A DNA stretch of 64,000 nt from Ruegeria sp. Alg231-54 (GTDB lineage Bacteria > Pseudomonadota > Alphaproteobacteria > Rhodobacterales > Rhodobacteraceae): positions 62,001-126,000 of the forward strand of contig NZ_FREZ01000007.1 of assembly GCF_900143525.1 (NCBI RefSeq), read 5' to 3'. The position numbers were made by a program, and so were the translations under genes. Below, piece after piece: positions 27,459-36,753 of the stretch; position 1 is the first letter of the stretch; every line of letters starts with the position of its first letter. The notes below the pieces were generated by a model, which searched no databases, was not told where the DNA came from, and saw nothing but the letters and a program-made list of their open reading frames with translations.

Positions 27459-27914
27459 ATGGCGGCTTCGGAAGGGTTGGCAATTGGCGCATTGGCCCGG
27501 CGCACAGGCTTGGCCGTTTCGGCGATCCGGTACTATGAGGCGCAAGGTCTGATATCGCCCTGGCGCAATGCGGGAGGGCAGCGGCGATATCAGCGCGCAG
27601 ATATCAGACGGCTGAGTTTTGTGATGATCGCACAGCAGTTCGGCCTGACTTTGCCCGAGATCCGCGAGGTCCTGTCTGGCCTGCCCGGAAATCGCACGCC
27701 AACACCGCAGGATTGGCAGGACATCAGCAAGGGGCTGAAGGCCCATCTGGACCAGCGAATCGATACCCTTACGCGTTTGCGCGACAATTTGGATGGCTGC
27801 ATCGGCTGCGGATGTCTAAGCCTGCCGAAATGCGCCCTCTACAACCCGGATGACCGCGCAAAATCCAATGGTAGCGGTCCCAGGTACCTGATGGGGGACT
27901 CACCCGAGGCATAA
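27459..27914 (+). CDS. soxR: Redox-sensing MerR-family activator SoxR
   Basis: A 151-residue regulator. The N-terminal winged helix (IGALARRTGLAVSAIRYYEA) and dimer helix are those of the MerR family. The 2Fe-2S binding loop GCIGCGCLSLPKC (about 114-126) has the C-x2-C-x-C-x5-C spacing specific to SoxR. Oxidation of this cluster switches the promoter on. The start is the ATG at 27459 after GGGAGGAAG; a GTG directly precedes it. No soxS is present, as usual outside enteric bacteria, so direct targets such as the divergent VOC gene are expected. Confidence 0.93.
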   Translation: MAASEGLAIGALARRTGLAVSAIRYYEAQGLISPWRNAGGQRRYQRADIRRLSFVMIAQQFGLTLPEIREVLSGLPGNRTPTPQDWQDISKGLKAHLDQRIDTLTRLRDNLDGCIGCGCLSLPKCALYNPDDRAKSNGSGPRYLMGDSPEA

Positions 27915-28049
27915 CTGCCGCATTGCAGCAAAGTTACGCCGTGTTTTGATTGACCAAGGTGTTTGCGACCATGTAATCAGCCGTGAAACAAAATTGCGCA
28001 GAGCATGCAGTGAAAGCGCCAATTCGGAAAGTTAGCTAGGGAGCCCGCG

Positions 28050-29696
28050 ATGGCCGAGATTGAACGCGAAGCGATGGAATACGACGTGGTGATCGTGGGC
28101 GCAGGCCCCGCGGGCCTGTCGGCGGCCATCCGTCTGAAACAGCTGGATGCCGACCTGAACGTCGTGGTTCTGGAAAAGGGCTCGGAAGTGGGCGCGCATA
28201 TCCTGTCGGGCGCGGTTCTAGACCCTTGCGGGCTGGACGCACTGATCCCGGACTGGAAAGAAAAAGGCGCGCCGCTGAACGTGCCGGTACATGAAGACAA
28301 CTTCTACATGCTGGGCGAGGCGGGCAAGATTCGCATTCCCAACTTCCCAATGCCGCCGCTGATGAACAACCACGGCAACTACATTGTTTCGATGGGCAAT
28401 GTCTGCCGCTGGATGGCTGAACAGGCGGAAGAGCTGGGCGTGGAAATCTTCCCCGGCATGGCGTGTTCGGAACTGGTTTATGGCGACAATGGCGAAGTCA
28501 AAGGCGTCGTCGCCGGTGTCTTCGGTCTAGAGCCTGATGGATCATACGGGCCGCAGACCGAGCCGGGCATGGAGCTGCATGGCAAATACGTCTTCCTGTC
28601 GGAAGGTGTGCGCGGTTCGCTGTCCAAGGAAGTGATCGCCAAGTATGATCTCTCTGCTGGCAAAGAGGTGCAGAAATACGGCGTGGGCATGAAAGAGATC
28701 TGGGAGATCGACCCGGCCAAGCACAAGGAAGGCTCGGTCACGCACACCATGGGTTGGCCGCTGGGCAGCAACGCGGGCGGCGGATCGTTCATCTATCACC
28801 TTGAAAACAATCAGGTCTATGTCGGTTTCGTGGTTCACCTGAACTACAAGAACCCGCATCTGTATCCGTACATGGAGTTCCAGCGCTTCAAGCATCACCC
28901 GATGGTGGCCGAGCTGCTGAAAGGCGGCAAGCGCGTCGCTTACGGTGCCCGTGCGATCACCGAGGGTGGTTATCAGTCTATGCCCAAGCTGGTTGCGCCG
29001 GGCGTGGCTCTGTTGGGCTGTTCCGCAGGTATGGTCAACGTGCCGCGCATTAAGGGCAACCACAACGCGATGTTGTCGGGCAAAGCGGCGGCTGAAGCGG
29101 CGTTTGACGCCATCAAGGCCGAGCGTTCGGGTGATGAACTGACCGCCTATGAAACCGACGTGCGCGAAGGTGCAATCGGCGCAGACCTGAAGAAGGTGCG
29201 CAACGTTAAGCCGCTGTGGTCGAAATACGGCCTGACTGCCAGCCTGATGCTGGGCGGTATGGACATGTGGACCAACACGCTGGGCTTTTCGCTGCTGGGC
29301 ACGTTGAGTCACGGCAAGAACGATGCTGAATCGACCGAAGAGGCCAGCAAGCACAAGCCCATCGATTATCCAAAGCCCGATGGCAAGCTGTCCTTTGACC
29401 GTCTGACCAACGTGTCCTTTGCGATGACCAACCATGAGGAAAGCCAGCCTTGCCACCTGATGCTGGCCGATCCGGAAATCCCGGTCAAAGTAAACCTGCC
29501 CAAGTTCGACGAACCGGCGCAGCGCTATTGCCCTGCCGGTGTGTACGAGATGGTCGAGGATGAAGATGGCGCGCGATTCGTCATTAATTTCCAGAACTGC
29601 GTCCACTGCAAAACCTGCGACATCAAGGACCCCAGTCAGAACATCACCTGGACCACGCCGCAGGGCGGGGATGGACCCAACTATCCCAACATGTAA
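28050..29696 (+). CDS. Electron transfer flavoprotein-ubiquinone oxidoreductase
   Basis: Membrane-associated enzyme that passes electrons from reduced ETF to ubiquinone. The 548-residue protein starts with the FAD loop YDVVIVGAGPAGLSAAIRLK, contains the quinone-site segment GMVNVPRIKGNHNAMLSGKA, and ends in a ferredoxin-like part. There RYCPAGVYE plus NCVHCKTCDIKDPSQNITW give the four cysteines for the 4Fe-4S cluster. A clear AGGGAG ribosome site precedes the ATG. It would take electrons from acyl-CoA dehydrogenases such as that at 13268. Confidence 0.96.
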   Translation: MAEIEREAMEYDVVIVGAGPAGLSAAIRLKQLDADLNVVVLEKGSEVGAHILSGAVLDPCGLDALIPDWKEKGAPLNVPVHEDNFYMLGEAGKIRIPNFPMPPLMNNHGNYIVSMGNVCRWMAEQAEELGVEIFPGMACSELVYGDNGEVKGVVAGVFGLEPDGSYGPQTEPGMELHGKYVFLSEGVRGSLSKEVIAKYDLSAGKEVQKYGVGMKEIWEIDPAKHKEGSVTHTMGWPLGSNAGGGSFIYHLENNQVYVGFVVHLNYKNPHLYPYMEFQRFKHHPMVAELLKGGKRVAYGARAITEGGYQSMPKLVAPGVALLGCSAGMVNVPRIKGNHNAMLSGKAAAEAAFDAIKAERSGDELTAYETDVREGAIGADLKKVRNVKPLWSKYGLTASLMLGGMDMWTNTLGFSLLGTLSHGKNDAESTEEASKHKPIDYPKPDGKLSFDRLTNVSFAMTNHEESQPCHLMLADPEIPVKVNLPKFDEPAQRYCPAGVYEMVEDEDGARFVINFQNCVHCKTCDIKDPSQNITWTTPQGGDGPNYPNM

Positions 29697-29707
29697 GCGA
29701 AAACATG

Positions 29708-29749
29708 GGCAATGGCGGGGTCGTGAAGGCTCTGCCATTGCCTCTTTCC
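29708..29749 (+). terminator. Probable terminator after the ETF-QO gene
   Basis: GGCAATGGC and GCCATTGCC form a perfect 9-bp stem around a 17-nt loop, followed by TCTTTCC. The T-run is short, so termination may be weak. Confidence 0.5.
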
Positions 29750-29800
29750 GGTCAAAGCCCTAGCTTGTCGTCCAATCAACGATAGCAAGGCAGGATTTTG

Positions 29801-31513
29801 GTGGCTTCCCTCGTTCGTCGCGCGGCATTTGCCGCGCTGTTAACCTCGTCATTTGCATTCCCGGCGCTGTCGGATTCTGCCTCTGGGTCGTATCTGGCCG
29901 GGCGTCAGGCGATTTATCAAAGCGACTATGTTTCTGCCGAGAAATATTATGCGCAGGCCCTGCGCGCCGACCCCGAAAATGGCAAACTTCTGGAAAACGT
30001 CGTCGTAGCGCGTCTTGCATTGGGTGAGATTGAGAGCGCGCTGCCGGTTGCGCAGTCAATTGAGGCGCTCGAACTGCCAAGTCAGGCGGCAAAGATGGTC
30101 ATCATGGCCAACCTGATCGACGACGGAAAGCTGGATGAGCTGCTTGCACGTGATCCTGAAACCCAAGGCGTTGGGCCATTAGTAGATGGTTTGGTTCTGG
30201 GTTGGGTTTATGTGGCGCAAGGTGCCATGACCAAAGCGATGGAAAAGTTCGAGGAAGTCGGCACCCAGGAGGGGCTTCTGGAATTCGCGCTTTACCACAA
30301 GGCGTTGGCGCTGGCGTCGATTGGTGACTTCGAAGGGGCCGAAGAGATTTTTGCGGCAAACAACGGAGCGGTGTCGCGGTTCTCGCGCCGTGCAGCCTTG
30401 GCCCGGACCGAAGTATTGTCGCAGCTGGACCGCAACGAAGACGCCCTGCAATATCTGGAAGACGTTTTTGCGGCGGGTAGCGACCCATCCATTGAAGGTT
30501 ACGTGGCGCGTTTGAAGGCGGGTGAAACCTTGCCGTTTACACACATACAGTCGGCGCAGGACGGTATGGCCGAGGTTTTCTTTTCTGTTGGTGCCGCGCT
30601 CAGTAGCGAGGCGTCCCAGGACTATGTGCTTCTCTATGCCCGGATTGCCGCGTTCCTGCGCCCGGACCACGTGGACGCGATCCTTCTGAGTGCCGAATTG
30701 CTGGATGCGCTGGAACAATATGACCTGGCTGTCGAAGCCTATCGAATGGTGCCGTCGACCAGCAGCGATTACCACGCGGCCGAGTTGGGCCGGGCCGAAG
30801 TTCTGAGCCGTTCGGGGAAAACGGATGCAGCGGCCGAAGTTCTGCAGAACCTCGCGGAACAAAGCCCCAGCCTGCCCAGTGTGCATGTGGCCCTAGCTGA
30901 TCTGCAAAGACGGCAAGAAAACTATGTCGATGCCGTTGGGACCTATGACACTGCTATCGAACTGACCGAGCAGGGTGTCAGCGGCAACTGGTTTCTTTAC
31001 TACGCCCGCGGTATCTCGCATGAGCGTCTCAAGCACTGGGAAGCGGCTGAGGCCGATTTCCGTCGTGCGCTGGAACTGAACCCCGATCAGCCACAGGTTC
31101 TGAACTATTTGGGCTATTCGCTGGTCGAACGGCAGGAAAAGCTGGACGAAGCACTGAACATGATCGAACGCGCTGTCGCGGCGCGCCCTGACAGCGGCTA
31201 TATTGTCGACAGTCTTGGGTGGGTTCTGTTCCGACTGGGCCGCTACGACGAAGCAGTCGCGCATATGGAGCGTGCGGTCGAACTGATGCCGGTTGATCCT
31301 GTAGTAAATGACCACCTTGGCGATGTATATTGGGCTGTGGGCCGCGCGCGTGAAGCTGAATTCCAGTGGAAGCGTGCTCTGTCCTTTGTTGACCCTGACG
31401 ACACGGATGGCGAGGCCGACCCCGAACGCATTCGTCGTAAGATTGAGGTGGGCCTGGACGCGGTCTTGGCCGAAGAAGGCGCCGATCCATTGAAAGTCGC
31501 CAATGGCAATTGA
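29801..31513 (+). CDS. Exported tetratricopeptide-repeat protein
   Basis: About 570 residues. The signal peptide (ASLVRRAAFAALLTSSFAFP, then ALS) leads to TPR repeats throughout: SDYVSAEKYYAQALRADPEN near 35, and a dense C-terminal set (HWEAAEADFRRALELNPDQP, YDEAVAHMERAVELMPVDP, then AREAEFQWKRALSFVDP). Such proteins act as protein-binding scaffolds, often at the inner side of the outer membrane. GTG at 29801 is preferred; a TTG lies one codon upstream. The gene overlaps ispE by 11 nt, a linkage I recall from related genomes. Confidence 0.85.
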   Translation: MASLVRRAAFAALLTSSFAFPALSDSASGSYLAGRQAIYQSDYVSAEKYYAQALRADPENGKLLENVVVARLALGEIESALPVAQSIEALELPSQAAKMVIMANLIDDGKLDELLARDPETQGVGPLVDGLVLGWVYVAQGAMTKAMEKFEEVGTQEGLLEFALYHKALALASIGDFEGAEEIFAANNGAVSRFSRRAALARTEVLSQLDRNEDALQYLEDVFAAGSDPSIEGYVARLKAGETLPFTHIQSAQDGMAEVFFSVGAALSSEASQDYVLLYARIAAFLRPDHVDAILLSAELLDALEQYDLAVEAYRMVPSTSSDYHAAELGRAEVLSRSGKTDAAAEVLQNLAEQSPSLPSVHVALADLQRRQENYVDAVGTYDTAIELTEQGVSGNWFLYYARGISHERLKHWEAAEADFRRALELNPDQPQVLNYLGYSLVERQEKLDEALNMIERAVAARPDSGYIVDSLGWVLFRLGRYDEAVAHMERAVELMPVDPVVNDHLGDVYWAVGRAREAEFQWKRALSFVDPDDTDGEADPERIRRKIEVGLDAVLAEEGADPLKVANGN

Positions 31514-32324
31514 GGGTTTCGCGCCCGCCAAGATCAACCTGACCCTGCATGTGACCGGCCGACGCGATGATGGGTATCATCTGCTGGACTCTCTTGTGGT
31601 GTTTGCGGATGTCGGTGACACGCTGGAATTCACGCCGTGGCCGGAGCTGTCGATGTCAATCGCCGGTGAACAGGCCAAGGGCGTTCCGGCGGACGACAGA
31701 AATCTGGTCTGGAAAGCCGCCGTCGCCGCTGGATGGACCGGGCATATCAACCTTAACAAAGCGTTGCCCCACGGTGGCGGCATTGGCGGCGGATCATCCG
31801 ACGCCGCGGCGACACTGCGAATAATCGCAGATCAGGGTGTGGCTATCCCCAGCGAAACTGCCCTGACCCTTGGTGCGGATGTACCGGTTTGCATGGTGGC
31901 CAAGGCTACCCGGATGCGCGGCATCGGCGAACGGTTGCAACCGGTGTCATTGCCGCAATTGCCAACGCTTTTGGTCAATCCCGGTGTTGAAGTTCCAACG
32001 GGAGCTGTATTCTCTGCCCTGCAGAGCCGTGACAACCCGCCAATGCCTGATGATATTCCGGTCTTTGAAACGCCTGAGGCATGCGCGGATTGGCTGCGGG
32101 AACAACGCAATGACTTGGAGCCACCGACAAAGAGTATCGCACCCGAGGTTGCCCGGGTGCTGGATGATCTGTCGGATACGAAAGATGTTCTGCTGGCTCG
32201 GATGTCAGGCTCGGGTTCGACCTGTTTTGCGCTCTACCCAACCATGAAAGCCGCCCATTTCGCAGCCTACGAGATTGGCGCGGCGCACCCCGATTGGTGG
32301 TGCCGCGCCACGCAGCTTAATTGA
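31503..32324 (+). CDS. ispE: 4-diphosphocytidyl-2-C-methyl-D-erythritol kinase
   Basis: ATP-dependent kinase of the MEP isoprenoid pathway. The 273-residue protein begins with FAPAKINLTLHVTGRRDDGY (substrate site) and has the GHMP ATP loop LPHGGGIGGGSSDAAATLR at about 84-102 and MSGSGSTCFALY near 238. It overlaps the TPR gene upstream. Downstream it converges with the polyprenyl synthase gene with an 8-nt overlap, so two isoprenoid genes meet tail to tail. Confidence 0.95.
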   Translation: MAIEGFAPAKINLTLHVTGRRDDGYHLLDSLVVFADVGDTLEFTPWPELSMSIAGEQAKGVPADDRNLVWKAAVAAGWTGHINLNKALPHGGGIGGGSSDAAATLRIIADQGVAIPSETALTLGADVPVCMVAKATRMRGIGERLQPVSLPQLPTLLVNPGVEVPTGAVFSALQSRDNPPMPDDIPVFETPEACADWLREQRNDLEPPTKSIAPEVARVLDDLSDTKDVLLARMSGSGSTCFALYPTMKAAHFAAYEIGAAHPDWWCRATQLN

Positions 32325-33315
32325 GGCGCGAAACCACGTAGTCGGCCAGATCGCGCAGCAACGATCGGATCTCGTGATCGGGCAGCGCGTCCAGCGCGGT
32401 CTTGGCTTTGGTGGCCCAGCCAAACGCATCCGACCGTGTTGCGTCCAGCGTGCCGTATTTGTTCATCAGGCTCAGCGCATGGTCCAGATCACCGTCTTCC
32501 TGACGGCCTCGACCAATTGTACGCTCCCAAAAGGCGTGCTCTTCCGGGGTGGCCTGTGCGATGGCCTTGATGACAGGCAAGGTCAATTTGCGCTCGCGGA
32601 AGTCGTCACCGACATTCTTTCCGGTCGCCTTGCTGTCCCCCTGATAATCCAGCAGGTCATCGGCAATTTGGAACGCAATTCCCAGCGCATCGCCGTATTC
32701 GTATAGCGCCTTAACCTGATCCTCAGCCGCGCCAGCAATCACGCCGCCTACCTCGGTTGCAGCGGAGAACAGCGCGGCGGTCTTACCGCGCACGACCTGC
32801 AGGTAAATGGCCTCGGTAGTGCCCAGATCGGTGGCTGCGGTCATCTGCAGCACTTCGCCCTCGGCGATGGTGGCAGAGGCATTGGCCAGAATGTCCAGCA
32901 CACGCAGCGACCCGGTCTCAACCATCAGCTGGAAACTGCGTGAAAACAGGTAGTCGCCTACAAGAACGCTGGATTTATTGTCCCACAACAGGTTCGCTGT
33001 GGGACGGCCACGCCGCTGGGCGCTTTCATCAACGACATCGTCATGCAACAGGGTCGCGGTATGAATAAACTCGACTGTCGCAGCCAGACGCACGTGATGA
33101 TCACCCGGATAGTCAAACATCCGGGCCGCCGCCAGCGTCAGCATTGGGCGCAGACGCTTGCCGCCTGCTTCAACCAGATGCGCAGTCACTTCCGGGATGC
33201 GCGGTGCGTGTTCCGAGGCCATGCGCGTGCGGATCAACTGGTTTACGGCGTCCATTTCGCCGTCCAGAATCTCTGCCAGTCGCTCATGTGGTTTCGAGAT
33301 CGTGTCGATGTTCAT
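32317..33315 (-). CDS. Polyprenyl diphosphate synthase, ubiquinone side-chain type
   Basis: Elongates prenyl diphosphates with isopentenyl diphosphate. The 332-residue protein has both aspartate-rich motifs: LLHDDVVDESAQRRGRPTAN (about 91-110) and FQIADDLLDYQGD (about 217-229). GGKRLRPMLTLAAARMF precedes the first motif. Small residues before the first motif and the length suggest a long product (C40-C50) for ubiquinone, but chain length cannot be fixed from sequence. ATG at 33315 follows AGGAG; a GTG lies one codon upstream. Confidence 0.9.
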   Translation of the reverse strand: MNIDTISKPHERLAEILDGEMDAVNQLIRTRMASEHAPRIPEVTAHLVEAGGKRLRPMLTLAAARMFDYPGDHHVRLAATVEFIHTATLLHDDVVDESAQRRGRPTANLLWDNKSSVLVGDYLFSRSFQLMVETGSLRVLDILANASATIAEGEVLQMTAATDLGTTEAIYLQVVRGKTAALFSAATEVGGVIAGAAEDQVKALYEYGDALGIAFQIADDLLDYQGDSKATGKNVGDDFRERKLTLPVIKAIAQATPEEHAFWERTIGRGRQEDGDLDHALSLMNKYGTLDATRSDAFGWATKAKTALDALPDHEIRSLLRDLADYVVSRLN

Positions 33316-33371
33316 CACTCTCCTGATACAAGGCTCGACTTCCGCCTTGCCTTGCCCTTACATCCATCCCC

Positions 33372-33587
33372 ATGAAAGAACTTTTGCGCAGCACCGATCC
33401 GACGATTCTGGCCTTTGCTTCTGCCCTTCTTGAGGGCGAGGATATAGACTGCTTTCAGATGGACGTAAATATGAGCATCCTCGAAGGAGGCATAGGAATC
33501 TTTCCGCGCCGCCTGATGGTGCGAGCCGATGACCTGACCCGTGCAGAACGGGTAATGCGTGACAATGAAATCCCGCTGGGCAGATGA
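33372..33587 (+). CDS. DUF2007-domain small protein
   Basis: 71 residues: KELLRSTDPTILAFASALLE, then GEDIDCFQMDVNMSILEG and RRLMVRADDLTRAERVM. This matches the DUF2007 putative signal-transducing domain, whose role is unknown. It overlaps the methyltransferase gene by 4 nt, so the pair is translated together. Confidence 0.85.
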   Translation: MKELLRSTDPTILAFASALLEGEDIDCFQMDVNMSILEGGIGIFPRRLMVRADDLTRAERVMRDNEIPLGR

Positions 33588-34357
33588 ACCTGTTTTCCGA
33601 TAGTGAATTGACCCAAAATGATTTTCTGGGCGGGCGTGTGCGTTTGTTGCAGCCGCGCGCAGGATATCGCGCGGGGGTTGACCCGGTTCTGCTGGCGGCG
33701 GCGGTCCCGGCGACACGTGGTCACACCGTGTTGGAACTGGGCTGTGGCGCGGGTGCCGCGATCCTTTGCCTGCTGGCCCGCGTGCCGGGTCTGCAGGCCG
33801 TTGGGGTCGAGTTACAGGCAAGCTATGCAGAATTGGCACGCCGAAACGCTGCGGAAAATGCCGCGCCGCTAGAGGTTGTCGAGGCTGATCTCAGTGCATT
33901 GCCAGCCACGCTCAAACAGCGGCAATTCGATCATGTGATCGCAAACCCACCTTATTACCGTGCTGGCGCGCATAGCCCGGCCGATGACCCGGGGCGTAGA
34001 ATTGCGTTGGGCGAGCAAACGCCTTTGGAGACATGGGTTGAATGCGCGGCCAAGCGCCTCGCGCCCCGCGGGTACTTGCACATGATCAAGAAAGCCAACC
34101 GTCTTCCAGACATGTTGATGGCGTGCGAAGGGCGGCTGGGATCGGTCGAAATCCTGCCACTGGCCGCCAGAGCCGGTCGCAAGGCCGAACTGGTGATTTT
34201 ACGGGCCAGAAAGGGTGGGCGAGCTGATTTTAAGTTGCATGCGCCAGTCGTTTTACACGACGGGGATCGGCACGAACGTGATGGGGAAAGCTATACGCCA
34301 CAGGTCTCAGACGTTTTGCGCAAAGGGACCTCGTTGCCGGGGTTTTCTGATCAATAG
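33584..34357 (+). CDS. tRNA1(Val) adenine-N6 methyltransferase-like protein
   Basis: A 257-residue class I methyltransferase. The SAM loop VLELGCGAGAAILCLLARVP lies at about 47-66, the acidic VGVELQASYAELARRNA follows, and the catalytic NPPYYRAGAHSPADDPGRR at about 124-142 is the N6-adenine type. It resembles TrmN6/YfiC, which methylates A37 of tRNA1(Val). The true target in this organism is unknown. It ends at a TAG 121 nt before the YdcH gene. Confidence 0.85.
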   Translation: MNLFSDSELTQNDFLGGRVRLLQPRAGYRAGVDPVLLAAAVPATRGHTVLELGCGAGAAILCLLARVPGLQAVGVELQASYAELARRNAAENAAPLEVVEADLSALPATLKQRQFDHVIANPPYYRAGAHSPADDPGRRIALGEQTPLETWVECAAKRLAPRGYLHMIKKANRLPDMLMACEGRLGSVEILPLAARAGRKAELVILRARKGGRADFKLHAPVVLHDGDRHERDGESYTPQVSDVLRKGTSLPGFSDQ

Positions 34358-34478
34358 GCATTAACCAGCCGAATTTGTCGGATTTATTACAGATTCTGTG
34401 CGTCTGCGGCGTGACAGGCTGGAAACGATGTGGTCAACTTCTTACGTGAACCTGAGACACCAACGAAGGAGTATCGCC

Positions 34479-34643
34479 ATGAGCGTGAGCGCACATCTGA
34501 CCGAACTGAAGAAAAAGCACGAAACTCTCGGTCTTGAAGTTGAACAAGCCCAACGCGCGCCAGGTATCGATGATCTCCATATCGCTCAACTCAAAAAACA
34601 AAAACTAAGGCTAAAAGAAGAGATCGAACGCCTGTCAGCCTAG
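34479..34643 (+). CDS. YdcH/DUF465 small coiled-coil protein
   Basis: A 54-residue charged helical protein: MSVSAHLTELKKKHETLGLE, then HIAQLKKQKLRLKEEIERLS. This is the DUF465/YdcH pattern; function unknown. GAAGGAG lies 9 nt before the ATG, which fixes the start. Its stop overlaps the convergent DMT exporter gene by 4 nt. Confidence 0.88.
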   Translation: MSVSAHLTELKKKHETLGLEVEQAQRAPGIDDLHIAQLKKQKLRLKEEIERLSA

Positions 34644-35506
34644 GTTTTCATACTCGCCCGCGCGGCAATGGCCGCGCCGCCAGTAATCAATAGGGCCGCG
34701 ATCGCCAGACCCCAGGACGGGGCGGCGATCCCGGCCACAACCAAAGCTAGCGTAGACAACAAGGGTGCCGCGTACGACGCCGTCCCCAAGAGTTGTATGT
34801 CGCCTTGCTTGACCCCAATATCCCAGACATAGAACGCCAACCCCACCGGCCCCAGGCCCAGTGCGATCACGGACGTCCAGCTAAGGGCACTGTCAGGCCA
34901 GACGGTATCTTCGACAGCAAGGTGCAGCACACCGGATGCTATGGCGGTCGCAATGCAGAACACGGCGACAGAGCTGGTTGGTGTGTCGCCCAGCCGACGC
35001 GACAGGACCGAGTATCCGGACCATGTCAGCGCGCATAACAAGGCCAAGGCGTAGCCGGGCAGGTGGTCGGTCTGAAACCCAGTGCTGCCACCTCCGGCGA
35101 TGATCACGGCGGCCCCTGCAAACCCAAGGCACGCGCCGAACAAATGTCCAATGCGCAGGTGTTCGCCCGGCAAAAGTCCGGAGAACAATACGATGAGCAA
35201 TGGCCAGAGATATGCGATCAGACCAGCCTCGGCCGCCGGGGCCATGCGCAGGGCGGAGAAATATAGCGCGTGATAGCCGAACAACCCGATTGTGCCGAAC
35301 AGATAGGTGGTCCACGGCACGTCACGCAATTGCTGCAACCCACCGCTGCGCCAAGTCCAGATCAGGCCAAGTGTTCCACCAATCGAAAAGCAGATTGCAT
35401 TCAGCAACAGTGGCGGCGTGGGGGATGACCCGACTGTGAACAAGGCCAGCAGCGACCACAGCAAGACGGCGGCAAACCCGATGGCTGTAGCGCGCGATTT
35501 GGTCAT
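34640..35506 (-). CDS. DMT-superfamily (EamA) exporter
   Basis: A 288-residue inner-membrane protein with about ten helices in two EamA repeats. Typical segments are LFGTIGLFGYHALYFSALRM in the first and LALGLGPVGLAFYVWDIGVK in the second. EamA proteins export amino acids or metabolites; the substrate is unknown. Its ATG overlaps the stop of the LysR gene (ATGA), so regulator and exporter form one operon. Confidence 0.88.
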   Translation of the reverse strand: MTKSRATAIGFAAVLLWSLLALFTVGSSPTPPLLLNAICFSIGGTLGLIWTWRSGGLQQLRDVPWTTYLFGTIGLFGYHALYFSALRMAPAAEAGLIAYLWPLLIVLFSGLLPGEHLRIGHLFGACLGFAGAAVIIAGGGSTGFQTDHLPGYALALLCALTWSGYSVLSRRLGDTPTSSVAVFCIATAIASGVLHLAVEDTVWPDSALSWTSVIALGLGPVGLAFYVWDIGVKQGDIQLLGTASYAAPLLSTLALVVAGIAAPSWGLAIAALLITGGAAIAARASMKT

Positions 35507-36450
35507 GGGCTTATAACTTCTTCAACCGGGATAATGTTGAATTCGTCTGAGATATGCGCGGTCTTTTCAATCTCGGCCATGAACCAGTCGCGGAAAGCGG
35601 CGATTTGGGGTCTGTTTTCTGCTCCTGGCAAGCACAGAAACCGAAATCGGCCTTGTGTTTCGATAGCCGTTTTGAACGGAGCAACAAGACGACCCTCGGT
35701 CAGATCCTTCAAGATCATCGCCCGGCGACCGAGCACCACGCCAACGCCCGCAACCGCAGCATCAATTGCGTGGTCTGCGTTCGAAAAATGCGCCCCATGG
35801 GTTGGGGCATATTCCACTCCGACCGCGCGGAACCAGGTTGGCCAATCGCTGGGCGGTTGCAGGAACGCAATCGAATCGTCAAAAATCAGTGGTGCGTCCC
35901 TCAGGCTGTCGGGGGTGGGGAATTGCTCAGCCAGATCTGGTGTCATCACCGGGGTCAGCCATTCCTTGCGAACCGGCAGGGAATACAATCCTTCATCCCC
36001 ACCGTAGCCAAATCGAATGGCGACATCCACGTCATCACGTTCAAGATCCATGATCCGCAACGTTGCCGAGAATTTCAGGTCAATCTCGGGATGCGCCCGT
36101 GCAAATTCATACAGGCGCGGTGCCAGCCACTTGGCTGTCAGCGCCGGGCCTGCTGTCACGGTCAGCGAGGTATCGTTGCCATGCCGGCGCGCAGCTTGCC
36201 ACGCCATCTGCAGTGCGGCGAATCCTTCGGCCGCGCCGGGGGCAAGGGCGCGTCCGGCCTCGGTCAGCTCAACCGCGCGGTTCAATCGGTGAAACAAGGG
36301 CCGGCCCAGATGCTCCTCCAGTGATTTGATCTGGAAAGACAGGGCTGCCGGGGTCACGCGCAACTCCTCTGCGGCTTTGGCAAAGGACATGTGGCGTGCT
36401 GCGGCGTCGAAGGCACGCAGGGCGGTTAGCGGAGGAAGGTAATCGCTCAT
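35503..36450 (-). CDS. LysR-family regulator, GcvA-like
   Basis: 315 residues with the N-terminal winged helix LTALRAFDAAARHMSFAKAA, then ELRVTPAALSFQIKSLEEHL. The GcvA-like effector domain has TAKWLAPRLYEFARAHPEID and DDVDVAIRFGYGG. It probably controls the overlapping DMT exporter gene and the divergent 36-residue ORF. Start at MSDYLPPLTALRAF; the frame runs 23 codons further upstream through the intergenic repeats. The effector is unknown. Confidence 0.9.
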   Translation of the reverse strand: MSDYLPPLTALRAFDAAARHMSFAKAAEELRVTPAALSFQIKSLEEHLGRPLFHRLNRAVELTEAGRALAPGAAEGFAALQMAWQAARRHGNDTSLTVTAGPALTAKWLAPRLYEFARAHPEIDLKFSATLRIMDLERDDVDVAIRFGYGGDEGLYSLPVRKEWLTPVMTPDLAEQFPTPDSLRDAPLIFDDSIAFLQPPSDWPTWFRAVGVEYAPTHGAHFSNADHAIDAAVAGVGVVLGRRAMILKDLTEGRLVAPFKTAIETQGRFRFLCLPGAENRPQIAAFRDWFMAEIEKTAHISDEFNIIPVEEVISP

Positions 36451-36475
36451 CAATACGCAAGAATATCTTAACTGA

Positions 36476-36527
36476 AACCCAAAGAAAGCTCGTTTGTCGC
36501 CTTTCTTGATAAGGCGCATATTGGGTT
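36476..36527. promoter_or_regulatory. Nested inverted repeats between the LysR gene and a small ORF
   Basis: Outer arms AACCCAA (36476-36482) and TTGGGTT (36521-36527) enclose inner arms AAGAAAG (36482-36488) and CTTTCTT (36501-36507). All arms are perfect and lie within the 113-nt divergent gap, where LysR regulators usually bind. Binding is inference. Confidence 0.4.
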
Positions 36528-36563
36528 CAAGTCAAACATAGCTGAACTGAAAGGATGACTGCC

Positions 36564-36674
36564 ATGATCGAAATGACGACTAACCCCGCAGCTGCCCGCG
36601 CCTTTCAGCGGGCCCATGCTGAACGTGGCAAGATGATCAAACACGCCCTTATGTGGCTATTCGGTTCCCGCTGA
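36564..36674 (+). CDS. 36-residue small protein divergent from the LysR gene
   Basis: MIEMTTNPAAARAFQRAHAE, then RGKMIKHALMWLFGSR. The ATG follows AAAGGATGACTGCC, a fair ribosome site. The peptide is basic, with an amphipathic helix and a short hydrophobic tail. It looks like the tiny conserved proteins often found beside regulators in Rhodobacteraceae, but I cannot name a family. A strong hairpin follows within 35 nt. Confidence 0.6.
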   Translation: MIEMTTNPAAARAFQRAHAERGKMIKHALMWLFGSR

Positions 36675-36706
36675 GCGCAGCGCGCGCGTTCTTACGGGAT
36701 AAAAAA

Positions 36707-36731
36707 GGGCCGGTCCGCAATGGACCGGCCC
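36707..36731. terminator. Bidirectional terminator between the small ORF and phaB
   Basis: GGGCCGGTCC and GGACCGGCCC form a 10-bp stem around a 5-nt loop. Six A precede it (T-run for phaB on the minus strand) and GTTGTCTTTT follows (for the plus-strand small gene). Confidence 0.85.
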
Positions 36732-36753
36732 GTTGTCTTTTCTGCGGCTCAGA

